From positions 1,900,001 to 1,964,000 of the forward strand of contig NZ_AP023212.1 in assembly GCF_016593255.1 (NCBI RefSeq): a stretch of 64,000 nt of DNA, in the 5' to 3' direction. The position numbers and the translations under genes are program-made. This stretch comes from Hydrogenimonas urashimensis. Its GTDB lineage: Bacteria > Campylobacterota > Campylobacteria > Campylobacterales > Hydrogenimonadaceae. The notes under the pieces were generated by a model that made no database searches, had not been told where the DNA came from, and was given only the letters and a program-made list of their open reading frames with translations. Shown here in pieces: positions 17,864 to 27,579 of this stretch (its first letter is position 1; every line of letters begins with the position of its first letter).

Positions 17864-18817
17864 ATGGAATACAAACGAGCGAAAAGGGCGGTGGAAAAGG
17901 CGCGCCATATCACCATCGTCGGTCATCTCAATCCCGATGCCGACGCCATAGGTACAGCCCTGGGGCTCTGGTGGATCGTGAAGGGACTTGGCAAGCGTGC
18001 CGATGTGGTGTTTGCCAGCCGGCCGCTTCCGCAGCTTCTTTCGTTTCTGCCCGGTTTCGGAAAGATCAGGCATGCGCTCCATCCCGGAAGCGATCTGATC
18101 GTCAGTGTCGACTGCGGCAGTTTCGACCGCCTCGGTATCGAACGGCCGGAAGGGAGCTTGCTTGTGAATATCGACCATCACAAGAGCAATACGGCCTATG
18201 GCGATCTGAACCTGGTCGAGCCCCATTATGTATGCGCCGCCGAAGTGGCTTTCAGACTGGCCGCGACAGCGGGATGGGATATTCCGAAAAACAGCGCATC
18301 GAATTTCTACACCGCCTTGATCAGCGATACCGGTTTTTTCGGGTACGAAGGGGTCGACGAGCGTGTATTCGATTTTGCCAAGACGCTTTTGCGGCTGGGC
18401 GCCTCACCCGAATGGTCGGCGCGCATGCTTCGAGAAAATCAGCCCCTGTGCAAAATGCGCCTGCTTCCGATGGTTTTGGAGACGCTGACACTCTATATGG
18501 ACGGCCGTGTCGCGGGACTGCATGTGACACGCGGGATGCTCGAAAAGAGTGGGGCGACCGTCAACGAAACGGACGATATGGTCAACTATGCCCGAGCCTT
18601 GGCGACGGTGGAGATCGGTTTCTTGGTCCGTGAAGAGGAAGATGGCGGGCTGAAAGTTTCCCTGCGCTCCAAAACCACGTCGGATGTAAGCCGCATCGCC
18701 GTGGCTTTCGGAGGGGGCGGCCACAAGCATGCCGCGGGCTTTACCCTTTACGGGGTGGAACATGATGTGCTTGTCGAAAAACTATTGAAGATGATAAAAG
18801 AGGAGAAGTTTGTATGA
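17864..18817 (+). CDS. DHH family phosphoesterase, NrnA/pAp-phosphatase-like
   Basis: A 317-residue cytoplasmic phosphoesterase. The DHH catalytic domain carries HLNPDADAIG at 21-30 (metal ligands His21, Asp25, Asp27), VDCGS and the DHH triad followed by KSN. The C-terminal DHHA1 domain ends with GGGGHKHAAGF. Such proteins degrade nanoRNA or linear dinucleotides, or dephosphorylate pAp; the exact substrate cannot be read from sequence. Its stop overlaps the start of the M23 peptidase gene (ATGA). Confidence 0.9.
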   Translation: MEYKRAKRAVEKARHITIVGHLNPDADAIGTALGLWWIVKGLGKRADVVFASRPLPQLLSFLPGFGKIRHALHPGSDLIVSVDCGSFDRLGIERPEGSLLVNIDHHKSNTAYGDLNLVEPHYVCAAEVAFRLAATAGWDIPKNSASNFYTALISDTGFFGYEGVDERVFDFAKTLLRLGASPEWSARMLRENQPLCKMRLLPMVLETLTLYMDGRVAGLHVTRGMLEKSGATVNETDDMVNYARALATVEIGFLVREEEDGGLKVSLRSKTTSDVSRIAVAFGGGGHKHAAGFTLYGVEHDVLVEKLLKMIKEEKFV

Positions 18818-20190
18818 GACGGAAAAAGAGCGGTTTTGGCATAACCCTTTTGCTTGTCGTGTTTCTGGCAATAATCGGGGGTGTGATCTATCTGGCCAAC
18901 TCTCCGATGTTTGAACGCAATCGTCCGCGGATCGAGGTGCCGGATACACTCTACTGGAACCTGAAAAAGCCGATTGCCGTCAAGCTGCAAGACGATACGG
19001 GAATACGCAGCTACAAGGTGACACTCAGTGATGGGAAAAACAGTTTCGTCGTCGCCCAGGAGAGACTCGAAACGCCGAAAAAGGCGGTCGATCTTGCGGT
19101 GACACTGCCCAGGGCGGGATGGAACCGTCGGACGACGTCGGCCACGATGATCGTGGAAACGACCGATATCAGCAACTGGAACATGCTCAAAGGCAACAGC
19201 GCATCCAAAAAGGTGGCGATTACGATCGATGCGGTCCGGCCTTCCGCCTATGTGCTGGCCAATTCCTACAAGATCACCCAGGGCGGAAGCGCGCTGGTGG
19301 TCTTCAGCGCCACCGATGCGAACCTGAAAGATGTGGCCATCCATACCAGTTTCGGAAAAGTATTCAAGCCCGAACCTTTCTACAAGGAGGGATTTTACGC
19401 GGCACTGATCGCATGGCCCGTGACGGAGAAGAAATTCCGTGCCTGGGTGGAAGCGACCGATCTTGCGGACAACGTCACCAAGGCCCATATACCGCTTTAT
19501 GTCGAAAGGTATCGCTACCGGCGGTCCAATATCAAACTCAAAGACCGTTTCCTCAACGGAAAAATCGCCGATCTCGCCAGCCAGTTCGACGAAACGGCGA
19601 ATGTGTCCGACCCGCTGGAACGCTTTCGGATCATCAACGAAGATATCCGTAAGAAAAACGAGGATCTCATCCACAAACTGAGCTCCAAAATATCCGATAG
19701 GTTGATCCGCCGATGGAGCATCAAACCCTTTTATCCTCTCAAAAACGGCAAAAAGGTGGCCAGTTTCGGCGATCACCGCTTCTATTATTACAACGGCAGG
19801 CGGGTGAGCGAATCGTATCATCTGGGGCTCGATCTCGCCAGTGTCAAGATGGCCGATGTCCTGGCCTCCAATCCGGGACGTGTTGTCTTCGCGGGCTATA
19901 ACGGCATCTACGGCAATATGCCCCTGATCGACCACGGCCTGGGTCTTTTTACCCTCTACGGCCACTGCTCTACGCTTTCCGTTGCCGAAGGGGATGTCGT
20001 GAACAGAAAAGAGGTAATCGCCAAGACCGGAAAAACGGGACTGGCTCTGGGGGATCATCTCCATTTCGGCGTGGTGATTCAGGGGGTCGAGGTGAGGCCG
20101 GTGGAGTGGATGGATGCGCACTGGATCAAAGACAATATCACGACCGTTTTCAATACGGCGCGAAAGATGATTGATCGCCGGACGCATTGA
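18814..20190 (+). CDS. M23 family peptidoglycan endopeptidase
   Basis: A 458-residue membrane-anchored zinc endopeptidase that cuts peptidoglycan crosslinks. An N-terminal signal anchor (8-28) precedes about 280 residues of beta-rich and helical periplasmic region. The LytM/M23 domain has complete zinc and catalytic residues: H336 and D340 (HLGLD), H384 (LYGH) and HLH at 415-417. It lies directly upstream of lpxC, the same place as the Pgp3-type M23 endopeptidase that shapes helical cells in Campylobacter; orthology is inferred from position and domain. Confidence 0.92.
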   Translation: MRRKKSGFGITLLLVVFLAIIGGVIYLANSPMFERNRPRIEVPDTLYWNLKKPIAVKLQDDTGIRSYKVTLSDGKNSFVVAQERLETPKKAVDLAVTLPRAGWNRRTTSATMIVETTDISNWNMLKGNSASKKVAITIDAVRPSAYVLANSYKITQGGSALVVFSATDANLKDVAIHTSFGKVFKPEPFYKEGFYAALIAWPVTEKKFRAWVEATDLADNVTKAHIPLYVERYRYRRSNIKLKDRFLNGKIADLASQFDETANVSDPLERFRIINEDIRKKNEDLIHKLSSKISDRLIRRWSIKPFYPLKNGKKVASFGDHRFYYYNGRRVSESYHLGLDLASVKMADVLASNPGRVVFAGYNGIYGNMPLIDHGLGLFTLYGHCSTLSVAEGDVVNRKEVIAKTGKTGLALGDHLHFGVVIQGVEVRPVEWMDAHWIKDNITTVFNTARKMIDRRTH

Positions 20191-20243
20191 TCCATCTTGG
20201 TGAACGGATGTCAACGAGTTTTCAGATTTTATCAAGGTTGTGG

Positions 20244-20249
20244 TATTAT
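20244..20249 (+). promoter_or_regulatory. candidate -10 of lpxC
   Basis: TATTAT in GGTATTATTG lies about 100 bases before the lpxC ATG, in the 156-base gap after the peptidase gene. The resulting leader has short possible hairpins (GGAC/GTCC at 20299-20313; GGTCC/GGACC at 20309-20331) but no recognised riboswitch. Confidence 0.4.
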
Positions 20250-20346
20250 TGAGAATTTGAAGAGCAATTCGGAACAGTTGAAAGCAAGCTGAATGATAGG
20301 ACGGCGAAGGTCCGGCCGATCGAATGGGACCGAGTAGGATAGGATT

Positions 20347-21234
20347 ATGATAAAACAGCGAACGATAGCCAAAGCGGTGAAGAGTGTCGGAATCGGGCTT
20401 CACAAAGGAAAGCCCGTGCATCTGGTGCTCGAACCGCTGGAGGCGGACAGCGGCATTGTGTTTTACAGGAAAGATGCCGGCGTGACCATTCCCCTGCTTC
20501 CGAAGTATGTGGTGGATACGCAGATGGCGACGGTGATCGGAAGAGAGGGTGTCAACATCTCCACGATCGAACATTTTCTCTCGGCACTCTACGCTTATGG
20601 CATCGACAATATGCGCGTCGTGCTCGACGACGGGGAGATGCCGATCATGGACGGCAGTGCCGCGAGTTTCTGCATGATGCTTGATGAAGCGGGTATCCGT
20701 GAACAGAACGCTGGCAAGAGGATCATTCGGATCAAGAAAGAGGTGCGTGTCGAGGCGGGTGAGAAATATGTGGCCCTCAAGCCCTCCGAAACGGCGGATT
20801 TCGACTTCAGGATCCGTTTCGACCATCCGGTCATCGGGGAGCAACATCGCGATTTTGTTTTCAGCAAAAGCGGATTCATCCAGGAGATCGCGCGGGCGAG
20901 AACTTTCGGGTTCCTCAAGGAGGTCCAGTACCTGCGAAGCAAAAATCTGGCTCTGGGGGGCAGTCTGGAAAATGCCATCGTTCTGGACGATACCAAAGTG
21001 CTCAATCCCGAGGGGCTTCGGTTCGAAGACGAATTCGTCCGTCACAAAATCCTCGATGCGATGGGGGATATGAAACTGCTTGGGCATCCGATTCTCGGAA
21101 AGTACGAAGCCTTTGCGGGGAGCCACGAACTGAACCACAAGCTGACACTGGCTCTGCTGGCCGATGCGAGCGCGTATGAAGTGGTGACGTTGCAGGTCAA
21201 AGAGAGTGTGGCCTTTGCCCAGAGTTTCGCATGA
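20347..21234 (+). CDS. lpxC: UDP-3-O-acyl-N-acetylglucosamine deacetylase
   Basis: A 295-residue zinc amidase, the committed step of lipid A synthesis. The start MIKQRTIAKAVKSVGIGLHK, the zinc-ligand motif EHFLSALYAYGID (about 77-89), the MDGSAASF segment and the C-terminal HKLTLALLADASAYEV match the family along its full length. The ATG at 20347 follows GGATAGGATT. The tsaB gene begins immediately after. Confidence 0.97.
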   Translation: MIKQRTIAKAVKSVGIGLHKGKPVHLVLEPLEADSGIVFYRKDAGVTIPLLPKYVVDTQMATVIGREGVNISTIEHFLSALYAYGIDNMRVVLDDGEMPIMDGSAASFCMMLDEAGIREQNAGKRIIRIKKEVRVEAGEKYVALKPSETADFDFRIRFDHPVIGEQHRDFVFSKSGFIQEIARARTFGFLKEVQYLRSKNLALGGSLENAIVLDDTKVLNPEGLRFEDEFVRHKILDAMGDMKLLGHPILGKYEAFAGSHELNHKLTLALLADASAYEVVTLQVKESVAFAQSFA

Positions 21235-21235
21235 A

Positions 21236-21694
21236 GTGAAACCTTCCGCCGAACTGCTGGTGGTGGGGGTCGCTTCGCCGATACTCGTAGGTATCTACGA
21301 AAACAAAAAGCTGAGAGAAAGTTTCCGTAGCGAAGAGAAGATGTCAAAAGCGCTGCCGCCCATTCTCCACGATGTGCGCTACCGGTACGACCTTGAGGCA
21401 CTCTATTACACAAAAGGCCCCGGAAGTTTCATGGCGATCAAGGTGGCTTATGTCATGCTCCAAACTTTCTCTACAGCCCTGAATATCCCCCTCTACGCCA
21501 CGGACGCTTTCGCCTTCAACGACAACGCGCCGATCAAAGCGATCGGGACCAGTTGTTTTGTCAAAAAAGGGGGCGCCATCGTCATAGAGAAAGGGTGCCC
21601 AAAAACGGACAGCCGGTTCGTTTTGCCCGCCAGACTTGAGAGCGAAATGTTTTCGGACGAAACGGATCCGCTCTATATCCTGCCGGCGGTTTGA
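21236..21694 (+). CDS. tsaB: tRNA threonylcarbamoyladenosine biosynthesis protein TsaB-like
   Basis: A short protein (152 residues from the chosen GTG) with the ASKHA-type start LLVVGVASPILVGIYE and the characteristic GPGSFMAIKVAYVMLQTF segment, which corresponds to GPGSFTGLRIG of TsaB. TsaB helps TsaD make t6A on tRNAs reading ANN codons. Campylobacterota TsaB proteins are short like this one. The GTG at 21236 directly follows the lpxC stop; the frame is open to a GTG at 21206 inside lpxC, so the start is uncertain. Its neighbours match the lpxC-tsaB-thrB order of Campylobacter. Confidence 0.82.
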   Translation: MKPSAELLVVGVASPILVGIYENKKLRESFRSEEKMSKALPPILHDVRYRYDLEALYYTKGPGSFMAIKVAYVMLQTFSTALNIPLYATDAFAFNDNAPIKAIGTSCFVKKGGAIVIEKGCPKTDSRFVLPARLESEMFSDETDPLYILPAV

Positions 21695-21765
21695 CCGGAA
21701 TCCGTCTCTAAGCAAAATTGCTATAAAATACCCCATTTCAATACCGATGCCTCGAGGAGATTTAT

Positions 21766-22644
21766 TTGACAATCAGTGTGCCCGCCACCAGTGCCAATCT
21801 CGGACCAGGTTTCGACACGCTGGGACTCTCGTTGGCTCTTCGGAACAAGGTCCATATCCAGCCTTCCAGTTTTTTCAGTGTCTCCATCAAGGGTGAAGGG
21901 GCCAATAACCCCCGATTGAAGGGAAACAATCTCTTTATCAATATTTTCAACGACCACTATCGCCACCTCACCGGAAAGCAGGGAGTGTTCCGGTTCAAAT
22001 TCTATAACAGAATACCGCTATCCAGGGGGCTGGGAAGCTCTTCTGCAGTGATCGTCAGCGCCATCGCATCGGCCTACAGTGCGGCGGGTGTCAATATCAC
22101 AAAACGAAAACTCCTGAACCTGGCGCTCCATTACGAACACCATCCCGACAACATCACTCCCGCGGTGATGGGTGGATTCAATGTGGCGGTGGTGGAGAAC
22201 AGGCGGGTCTACAGCCAGAAAAAAAGGATTCCCAACTATCTCAAAGCGGTTCTCGTCATTCCCGACAAGCCGATTTCGACCGCCCACTCCCGCACCACGC
22301 TTCCGCGAAGCTACCGGAAGGAGGATGCCATCTACAACCTGAGCCATGCTTCGCTGCTGACAGCCTGTTTTTTCAACGAGTCATGGGAGATGCTGCGCAT
22401 CGCGGCACGGGACCGTTTTCACCAGATGGCACGGATGAAAAATCTGCCGGAGCTGTTCGAAGTGCAGAAAATCGCCATCGAACACAACGCTCTGATGAGC
22501 ACGCTCTCCGGTAGCGGCTCCACCTTTTTCAACATGGTTTACAAAGAGGATGCGGAAGCGCTGCTTAAAAAATTCAAAGAGCGTTTCCCCACTTTCCGCA
22601 GTGCCGTCTGCGAATTCGATAACGACGGCGTTATCTTCGGCTAA
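21766..22644 (+). CDS. thrB: homoserine kinase
   Basis: A 292-residue GHMP kinase making O-phosphohomoserine for threonine synthesis. It starts [19 protein letters not shown], the family N-terminus, has the ATP-binding [11 protein letters not shown] loop near residue 86 and the C-terminal [14 protein letters not shown] is the start codon, with GAGGAGA six bases upstream. A TATAAA at 21723-21728 could be a local -10. Confidence 0.97.
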   Translation: MTISVPATSANLGPGFDTLGLSLALRNKVHIQPSSFFSVSIKGEGANNPRLKGNNLFINIFNDHYRHLTGKQGVFRFKFYNRIPLSRGLGSSSAVIVSAIASAYSAAGVNITKRKLLNLALHYEHHPDNITPAVMGGFNVAVVENRRVYSQKKRIPNYLKAVLVIPDKPISTAHSRTTLPRSYRKEDAIYNLSHASLLTACFFNESWEMLRIAARDRFHQMARMKNLPELFEVQKIAIEHNALMSTLSGSGSTFFNMVYKEDAEALLKKFKERFPTFRSAVCEFDNDGVIFG

Positions 22645-22691
22645 TTCGACAGGTTTCGGCCCAAAAAGCGGAAAAATCAGAATTATTTTGG

Positions 22692-22697
22692 TATAAT
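22692..22697 (+). promoter_or_regulatory. candidate -10 just upstream of ylxR-infB
   Basis: TATAAT in the context TGGTATAATTGC ends nine bases before the ylxR ATG, so a transcript from here would have a leader of only a few bases. No Shine-Dalgarno sequence is visible before that ATG. Confidence 0.5.
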
Positions 22698-22706
22698 TGC
22701 ACGATT

Positions 22707-22988
22707 ATGTCCGATCCGGTTAGAATGTGCATTCACTGCCGCGGCCGCTTCTTGCAGGCGCATCTTATACGGCTTCAGTGTCAAAACAATCAGATACGAC
22801 CATTTCAGGGGTATGGAAGAAGCTTCTACCTATGCCACTCGTGTATCGATGACAAAAAGCTTGCCAAACGGCTCGCGAAGCATTGCGGGAACAAAGCCTA
22901 TCTGACGGGAGATCCGGGCGAATATATCAGGGAGCTTCTGCATAACAGCAGCAGTACCGAAATTAAGGAGATGAGAACGAATGGATAA
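22707..22988 (+). CDS. ylxR: YlxR (DUF448) family RNA-binding protein
   Basis: A 93-residue basic protein with the YlxR signature: RMCIHCRGRF near the start, GRSFYLC and a C-terminal KLAKRLAKHC helix. YlxR/RnpM proteins bind RNA, and in Bacillus RnpM modulates RNase P. In most genomes the gene sits just upstream of infB, as here, with an 8-base overlap into infB. Two CxxC-like pairs are present (CIHC and CHSC), which could bind metal. Confidence 0.9.
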   Translation: MSDPVRMCIHCRGRFLQAHLIRLQCQNNQIRPFQGYGRSFYLCHSCIDDKKLAKRLAKHCGNKAYLTGDPGEYIRELLHNSSSTEIKEMRTNG

Positions 22989-25656
22989 AGTACGCATCCA
23001 TGAAATAGCAGCAGAGCTGGGAATCAAAAGCAAAGAAGTTGTGGAGATGGCCAAGGAGATGGGACTGGACGTCAAAGCACCTTCAAGCAGTGTCTCTCCG
23101 GAAGATGCGCAAAACCTTATGAGTTTTGTCATGACCGGAACGCTTCCCGCTTCAGCCGCCCCCAAGAAATCTCCGACATCCGAAAAAGAAGAGGTGAAGG
23201 CCAAGAAGCCAGAAAAGGCGGAAGCGAAAGCCGAAACTCCCGAAGAGGCGAAAAAACCGGAAAAGACCCCAGAAAAAAAACCCGCCGAAGAGGCCGAAGC
23301 GAAAACGGCCAAAAAGAAAAAGGCTGCAGAAGCGAAGCCGGCCGAAGCGATAAAAAAGACAGAAGAAAAAGAAGAGACAGCCCTTGCAGGCCAGGCGGTA
23401 TCCGAAGAGGCCACGAAAAAAGAAACGGCGCCGACAGGCGAGAAGGAGTCGCTCGCCCAGGCATCCGTCAAGCGCCGCCGTGGAATATTCATTGTCAAGA
23501 AGAAGCGTCCGAAAGCGGAGCCGGTCACGGTCACGCCGACGATCAAAAAGAGCGAAATCGCCCAGGAGAACCGCATTATCGCCGCCGTTGACGAAACGGT
23601 TGCGGCGAAGAAGGCGAAAAAGAAGGCGAAAAAGGCGGCCCCCGCGCCTTCGGCGAAAGAGAGCGGTGTCAAACTCAATCTTCTTGAAGACAGGGATATC
23701 GGTGGCATCACAGTCGACTATACGACCGAAGAGGTGGTGCTTCCCGATTTCAGCGAAGAGCTTCGAAGCATGGAAGAACCGAAATCTCCGACGACACTCA
23801 AACCGGAACAGCCCCGGCCCAAACAGCCCGTCGGACGACGCGGACCGCAAAGCAGAGGAAAACGCAGCGTGAGCAGAACAACACCCAAAAAACGTCATCG
23901 ACGAACGGAAAAAACGGAAACGGTACCGCAAATCGTCAAAATCCCCGAAGATTGCCGGGTCTACGAGTTCGCCGAAAAGGTGGGCAAGACGGCAGGGGAT
24001 GTCATCAAAGTCCTCTTTTCGCTCGGCAAGATGGTAACCAAAAACGATTTCCTCGAAAAGGATGAGATCGAGATTCTCGCCGACGAGTTCGGTGTTCAGG
24101 TTGAAACAATCAATCCTCTCGACGAACTCGATTATGTCGCGGCCTACGACGCCGTCGAAGACGAATATCTTGAAGAGCGTCCGCCGGTCATCACGATCAT
24201 GGGCCATGTCGATCACGGTAAAACGTCACTTCTGGACAAAATCCGCGAAACGAAAGTGGCCGAGAAAGAGGCGGGGGGCATTACCCAGCATGTGGGAGCC
24301 TACCAGGTCGAGAAAGACGGCAAGAAAATCACCTTCATCGACACACCGGGCCACGAGGCTTTTACCGAAATGCGAGCCCGCGGCGCCCAGGCGACCGATA
24401 TCGTCATTATCGTCGTGGCGGCGGACGACGGAGTGAAACCCCAGACGATCGAGGCCCTCAACCACGCCAAGGCGGCGGACGTGCCGATTGTCATCGCGAT
24501 CAACAAGATCGACAAGCCCGACGCCAATCCCGATATGGTCAAATCGCAGCTTGCGGAACTGGGCTATATGCCGGTCGACTGGGGCGGGGAGTATGAATTT
24601 GTGGAGGTATCCGCCAAAACGGGCCAGGGTATCGAAGACTTGCTGGATACGATACTGCTGCAGGCGGAAATCATGGAACTCAAGGCCAACCCCAAGCGCC
24701 TCGCCAAGGCGGTGGTGATCGAAAGCTCCCTCGAGAAGGGAAGGGGACCCGTCGCGACGGTCATCGTCAAAAACGGCACACTGCACGTGGGCGATCATGT
24801 TATCTGTGGGCGGACGTTCGGACGCGTCCGAACCATTCTGGATGATATGGGAAAACAGGTCAAAGAGCTTGGACCGAGCGACCCTGGTGTCGTCGTGGGT
24901 CTCAACGAGGTGCCCGATGCCGGAGAGATCATGGTCGCGATGGAGAGTGACAGACAGGTTCGCGAACTCGCCCAGAAACGTGCCGAGTACCTGCGCCAGA
25001 AAGAGCTCAGCAAATCGACCAAAGTTTCTCTGGACGAACTGAGTGCCCTGATCGCCGAGGGGCAGATCAAATCGCTTCCGGTGATCGTCAAGGCCGATGT
25101 GCAGGGATCTCTCGAAGCGATCAAGGGCAGCTTGGAGAAACTCAAGAACGAAGAGGTCAAAATCGATATCATCCACAGCGGGGTGGGCGGCATTACCGAA
25201 AGCGACGTGACGCTTGCCAATGCCGACCAGAACGCCGTGATTCTCGGTTTCAACGTCCGTCCGACGGCCGCCATCAAGAACAAGGCGAAACAGCTGGGGG
25301 TGGAGATAAGGACCTACTCGATCATCTACGACCTGATCGACGACGTCAAAGCGCTGCTCAGCGGCCTTATGAGCCCCGTCATCAGCGAAGAGGGAATCGG
25401 CCAGGCGGAAGTGCGCGAAACATTCAGTGTCGCCAAAGTGGGCACCATCGCCGGCTGTATCGTCACCGACGGTGTCATCCGCAGAAACGCCAAGGCGCGA
25501 CTAATCCGCGACGGCGTGGTCATCTACGATACCCGCATCAGCTCGCTCAAGCGCTTCAAGGACGACGCGAAAGAGGTTGGCAAAGGGTACGAGTGCGGCC
25601 TGATGCTGGAGAATTTCAACGATATCAAAGTGGGTGACGTCATCCGAAGCCTATGA
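22981..25656 (+). CDS. infB: translation initiation factor IF-2
   Basis: An 891-residue GTPase that brings fMet-tRNA to the 30S subunit. It has an IF2-N helical domain (1-50) and a long Lys/Glu/Ala-rich low-complexity linker (about 55-235). A second IF2-N-type domain lies near 315-390. The G domain follows with GHVDHGKTS (about 409), DTPGHEAF and NKID, then the domains II-IV that bind initiator tRNA. The linker is the expected variable part. Co-translated with ylxR; rbfA follows after 24 bases. Confidence 0.98.
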   Translation: MDKVRIHEIAAELGIKSKEVVEMAKEMGLDVKAPSSSVSPEDAQNLMSFVMTGTLPASAAPKKSPTSEKEEVKAKKPEKAEAKAETPEEAKKPEKTPEKKPAEEAEAKTAKKKKAAEAKPAEAIKKTEEKEETALAGQAVSEEATKKETAPTGEKESLAQASVKRRRGIFIVKKKRPKAEPVTVTPTIKKSEIAQENRIIAAVDETVAAKKAKKKAKKAAPAPSAKESGVKLNLLEDRDIGGITVDYTTEEVVLPDFSEELRSMEEPKSPTTLKPEQPRPKQPVGRRGPQSRGKRSVSRTTPKKRHRRTEKTETVPQIVKIPEDCRVYEFAEKVGKTAGDVIKVLFSLGKMVTKNDFLEKDEIEILADEFGVQVETINPLDELDYVAAYDAVEDEYLEERPPVITIMGHVDHGKTSLLDKIRETKVAEKEAGGITQHVGAYQVEKDGKKITFIDTPGHEAFTEMRARGAQATDIVIIVVAADDGVKPQTIEALNHAKAADVPIVIAINKIDKPDANPDMVKSQLAELGYMPVDWGGEYEFVEVSAKTGQGIEDLLDTILLQAEIMELKANPKRLAKAVVIESSLEKGRGPVATVIVKNGTLHVGDHVICGRTFGRVRTILDDMGKQVKELGPSDPGVVVGLNEVPDAGEIMVAMESDRQVRELAQKRAEYLRQKELSKSTKVSLDELSALIAEGQIKSLPVIVKADVQGSLEAIKGSLEKLKNEEVKIDIIHSGVGGITESDVTLANADQNAVILGFNVRPTAAIKNKAKQLGVEIRTYSIIYDLIDDVKALLSGLMSPVISEEGIGQAEVRETFSVAKVGTIAGCIVTDGVIRRNAKARLIRDGVVIYDTRISSLKRFKDDAKEVGKGYECGLMLENFNDIKVGDVIRSL

Positions 25657-25680
25657 AGAGAAAGAGGAAAAAGCGACCCT

Positions 25681-26040
25681 ATGACGCCCGAAGAGATCAA
25701 ACGCAAACGCGCCGATTCGATTTTGCGCGAACTGATTCCCGAAGCGCTCTCACAGCTGGGTGACGAACGTCTGCGCGGGTTGACCGTGACCGAAGTGGTC
25801 TGCAGCCGCGGGCGCAGCGATGCCGATGTCTATCTCGACCCGACGGGATTGGACGAGAGTGAGCAGCGGGCGATTTTGAAACAGCTCAAAAAAGTGACAC
25901 GGGGCCTGGAAGCCTACTGTCTCAAAGCAGAGGGGTGGTTCAAATCTCCGAAGTTCCATTTCAAGTTCGACAAGGAACTTGACCGGGTCAAGCGGATGGA
26001 CGAACTCTTCGCGCAGATCGAGAAAGAGTTGAAATCATGA
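25681..26040 (+). CDS. rbfA: ribosome-binding factor A
   Basis: A 119-residue single-KH-domain protein for 16S rRNA maturation. Conserved features are the start region with KRADSILRELIPEAL, the LTVTEVVCSRGRSDADVYL strand pair and the KFDKELDRVKRMDELF helix near the end. Its stop overlaps the rimP start by four bases (ATGA). Confidence 0.94.
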   Translation: MTPEEIKRKRADSILRELIPEALSQLGDERLRGLTVTEVVCSRGRSDADVYLDPTGLDESEQRAILKQLKKVTRGLEAYCLKAEGWFKSPKFHFKFDKELDRVKRMDELFAQIEKELKS

Positions 26041-26465
26041 ATGTCCGCGACGAGGTGAAAAAGGTCGTCGAAGCTCACGGCGCCAAACTCTACGACACGG
26101 AGATAGTGAATGAGGACGGCCATACGGTCTATCGTGTCTATATTTTGAAAGAGGGAGGCGTCGATCTTGATCTGTGCGCCGATATCAGCCGCGATCTCTC
26201 TCCGCTGCTCGATGTCTACCCTCCTGTCAGCGGCCAATATTATCTCGAAGTGAGCTCTCCGGGGGTCGAACGGACCCTAACAAAGCCGGAACACTTCGAA
26301 AAGTCGATCGGAGAAAACGTCTATTTGAAACTGAGTTCCGGCGACAAAGTGAAAGGGAAGCTGCTGGGGCTTGATGACGGAGAGGTGATTTTGGAAACAG
26401 AGCATGGCAAAGAGCGGTTTGCTTTGAGCGAAATCCGCAAAGCGCGCACCTACTATGAGTGGTAG
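26037..26465 (+). CDS. rimP: ribosome maturation factor RimP
   Basis: A 142-residue 30S assembly factor. It has the RimP N-terminal domain (GAKLYDTEIV, then YRVYILKEGGVDLDLC) and the signature YYLEVSSPGVERTL at about 66-79, followed by the Sm-like C-terminal domain. The gene order infB-rbfA-rimP is that of Campylobacterota (in Enterobacteria rimP is upstream of nusA). The 85-base gap to ribD shows no clear terminator. Confidence 0.95.
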   Translation: MNVRDEVKKVVEAHGAKLYDTEIVNEDGHTVYRVYILKEGGVDLDLCADISRDLSPLLDVYPPVSGQYYLEVSSPGVERTLTKPEHFEKSIGENVYLKLSSGDKVKGKLLGLDDGEVILETEHGKERFALSEIRKARTYYEW

Positions 26466-26550
26466 AAGAGTCGATAGCTGTCGCAACGGGGCTTCCCACC
26501 CTTTTTGTGATGGTTGAATAGTGCGGCGGACTGTTTTTTCGGGGTGGTGA

Positions 26551-27549
26551 GTGGACGATCGTTTTTTTATGTCGCTTGCACTTCACGAGGCATGGAAGTA
26601 TCAGCTGCTGACCTATCCCAACCCCGCTGTCGGTGCTGTCATAACGGATGGGCACGGTGCACTGCTAGCTGTCGCGGCCCACAGGGAAGCGGGCAAAGCG
26701 CATGCGGAGATCCTCGCGATCCGGGATGCCTACGGGCGTCTGACGGGTGATCGTGACCTTGCAGTGTGCGACGATGCCCTCGTTCTTCATGATGAACTCT
26801 CCAAACGTGCCGAAACTCTTTTCCGCGATGCCACACTATATGTTACGCTCGAACCCTGCAGCCACACCGGCAGGACACCGGCCTGTGCCGGCCTGATCGA
26901 ACGTCTCGGTTTCAGGCGGGTCATTATCGGTGCGATGGATCCCAACCCCGAAGCGGCGGGAGGTGCGAAACGGCTGCAGAAGGCGGGCATCGATGTGGCC
27001 ACGGGCGTGGAGAAAGAGGCGTGCGAAGCACTGCTGGAGCCGTTCGTGAAATGGCAGCGGGGCCGGTTCGTTTTTTTCAAACTGGCCCAGAGTCTCAACG
27101 GTGTGATCGACGGCGGAACCATCAGTTCGGAAGCTTCCCGCCGGTGGGTCCATGCCGTGCGCACGAAGATCGATCGGCTGGTTATCGGCGGCGGTACCGT
27201 CCGCATCGACAGGCCCATTCTCGACAGCCGTCTGGTCAAAGGCAAAGCCCCCGACGTGGCGATATTCACACGCCATCCTCAAAGCATAGACAGGACGATC
27301 CCTCTTTTCGACGTACCTGGCCGGCAGGTTTCATTTGGTAAGACCCTCCCTGAAAAAGGACTTGTCATGATCGAAGGGGGTCCCGGTGCCTTCGCCGCAC
27401 TGAGAGATGAGATTGACTGGATGGTGCTGTTCATCGCCCCTTTCGTCAAAGAGGGGATGGGGTATAATGCCACCAGAGATTTTTGGCTGCTCCATCAGCG
27501 CCGAAGTGGAGATGACGCAATGCTTTGGCTCAAATCAAGGGATCAATGA
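26551..27549 (+). CDS. ribD: bifunctional riboflavin biosynthesis deaminase/reductase
   Basis: A 332-residue protein for two steps of riboflavin synthesis: deamination of the pyrimidine and reduction of the ribosyl side chain. The deaminase domain has NPAVGAVI, HAEILAI (zinc ligand His and catalytic Glu) and EPCSHTGRTPAC with the two zinc Cys. The reductase domain (about 165-332) has the KLAQSLNGVIDGG start and GGGTVRID loop, but its C-terminus is shorter than in E. coli. The GTG start has GGTGGTGA upstream. Confidence 0.92.
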   Translation: MDDRFFMSLALHEAWKYQLLTYPNPAVGAVITDGHGALLAVAAHREAGKAHAEILAIRDAYGRLTGDRDLAVCDDALVLHDELSKRAETLFRDATLYVTLEPCSHTGRTPACAGLIERLGFRRVIIGAMDPNPEAAGGAKRLQKAGIDVATGVEKEACEALLEPFVKWQRGRFVFFKLAQSLNGVIDGGTISSEASRRWVHAVRTKIDRLVIGGGTVRIDRPILDSRLVKGKAPDVAIFTRHPQSIDRTIPLFDVPGRQVSFGKTLPEKGLVMIEGGPGAFAALRDEIDWMVLFIAPFVKEGMGYNATRDFWLLHQRRSGDDAMLWLKSRDQ

Positions 27550-27579
27550 CCAACGACTTACGAGCAATAACGAGGTACT

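Noticed and set aside
18748-21138. 796-codon minus-strand open frame
   Set aside because: It is antisense to the M23 peptidase and lpxC genes, is rich in His/Asp/Arg in the manner of reversed coding sequence and has no domain or start site.
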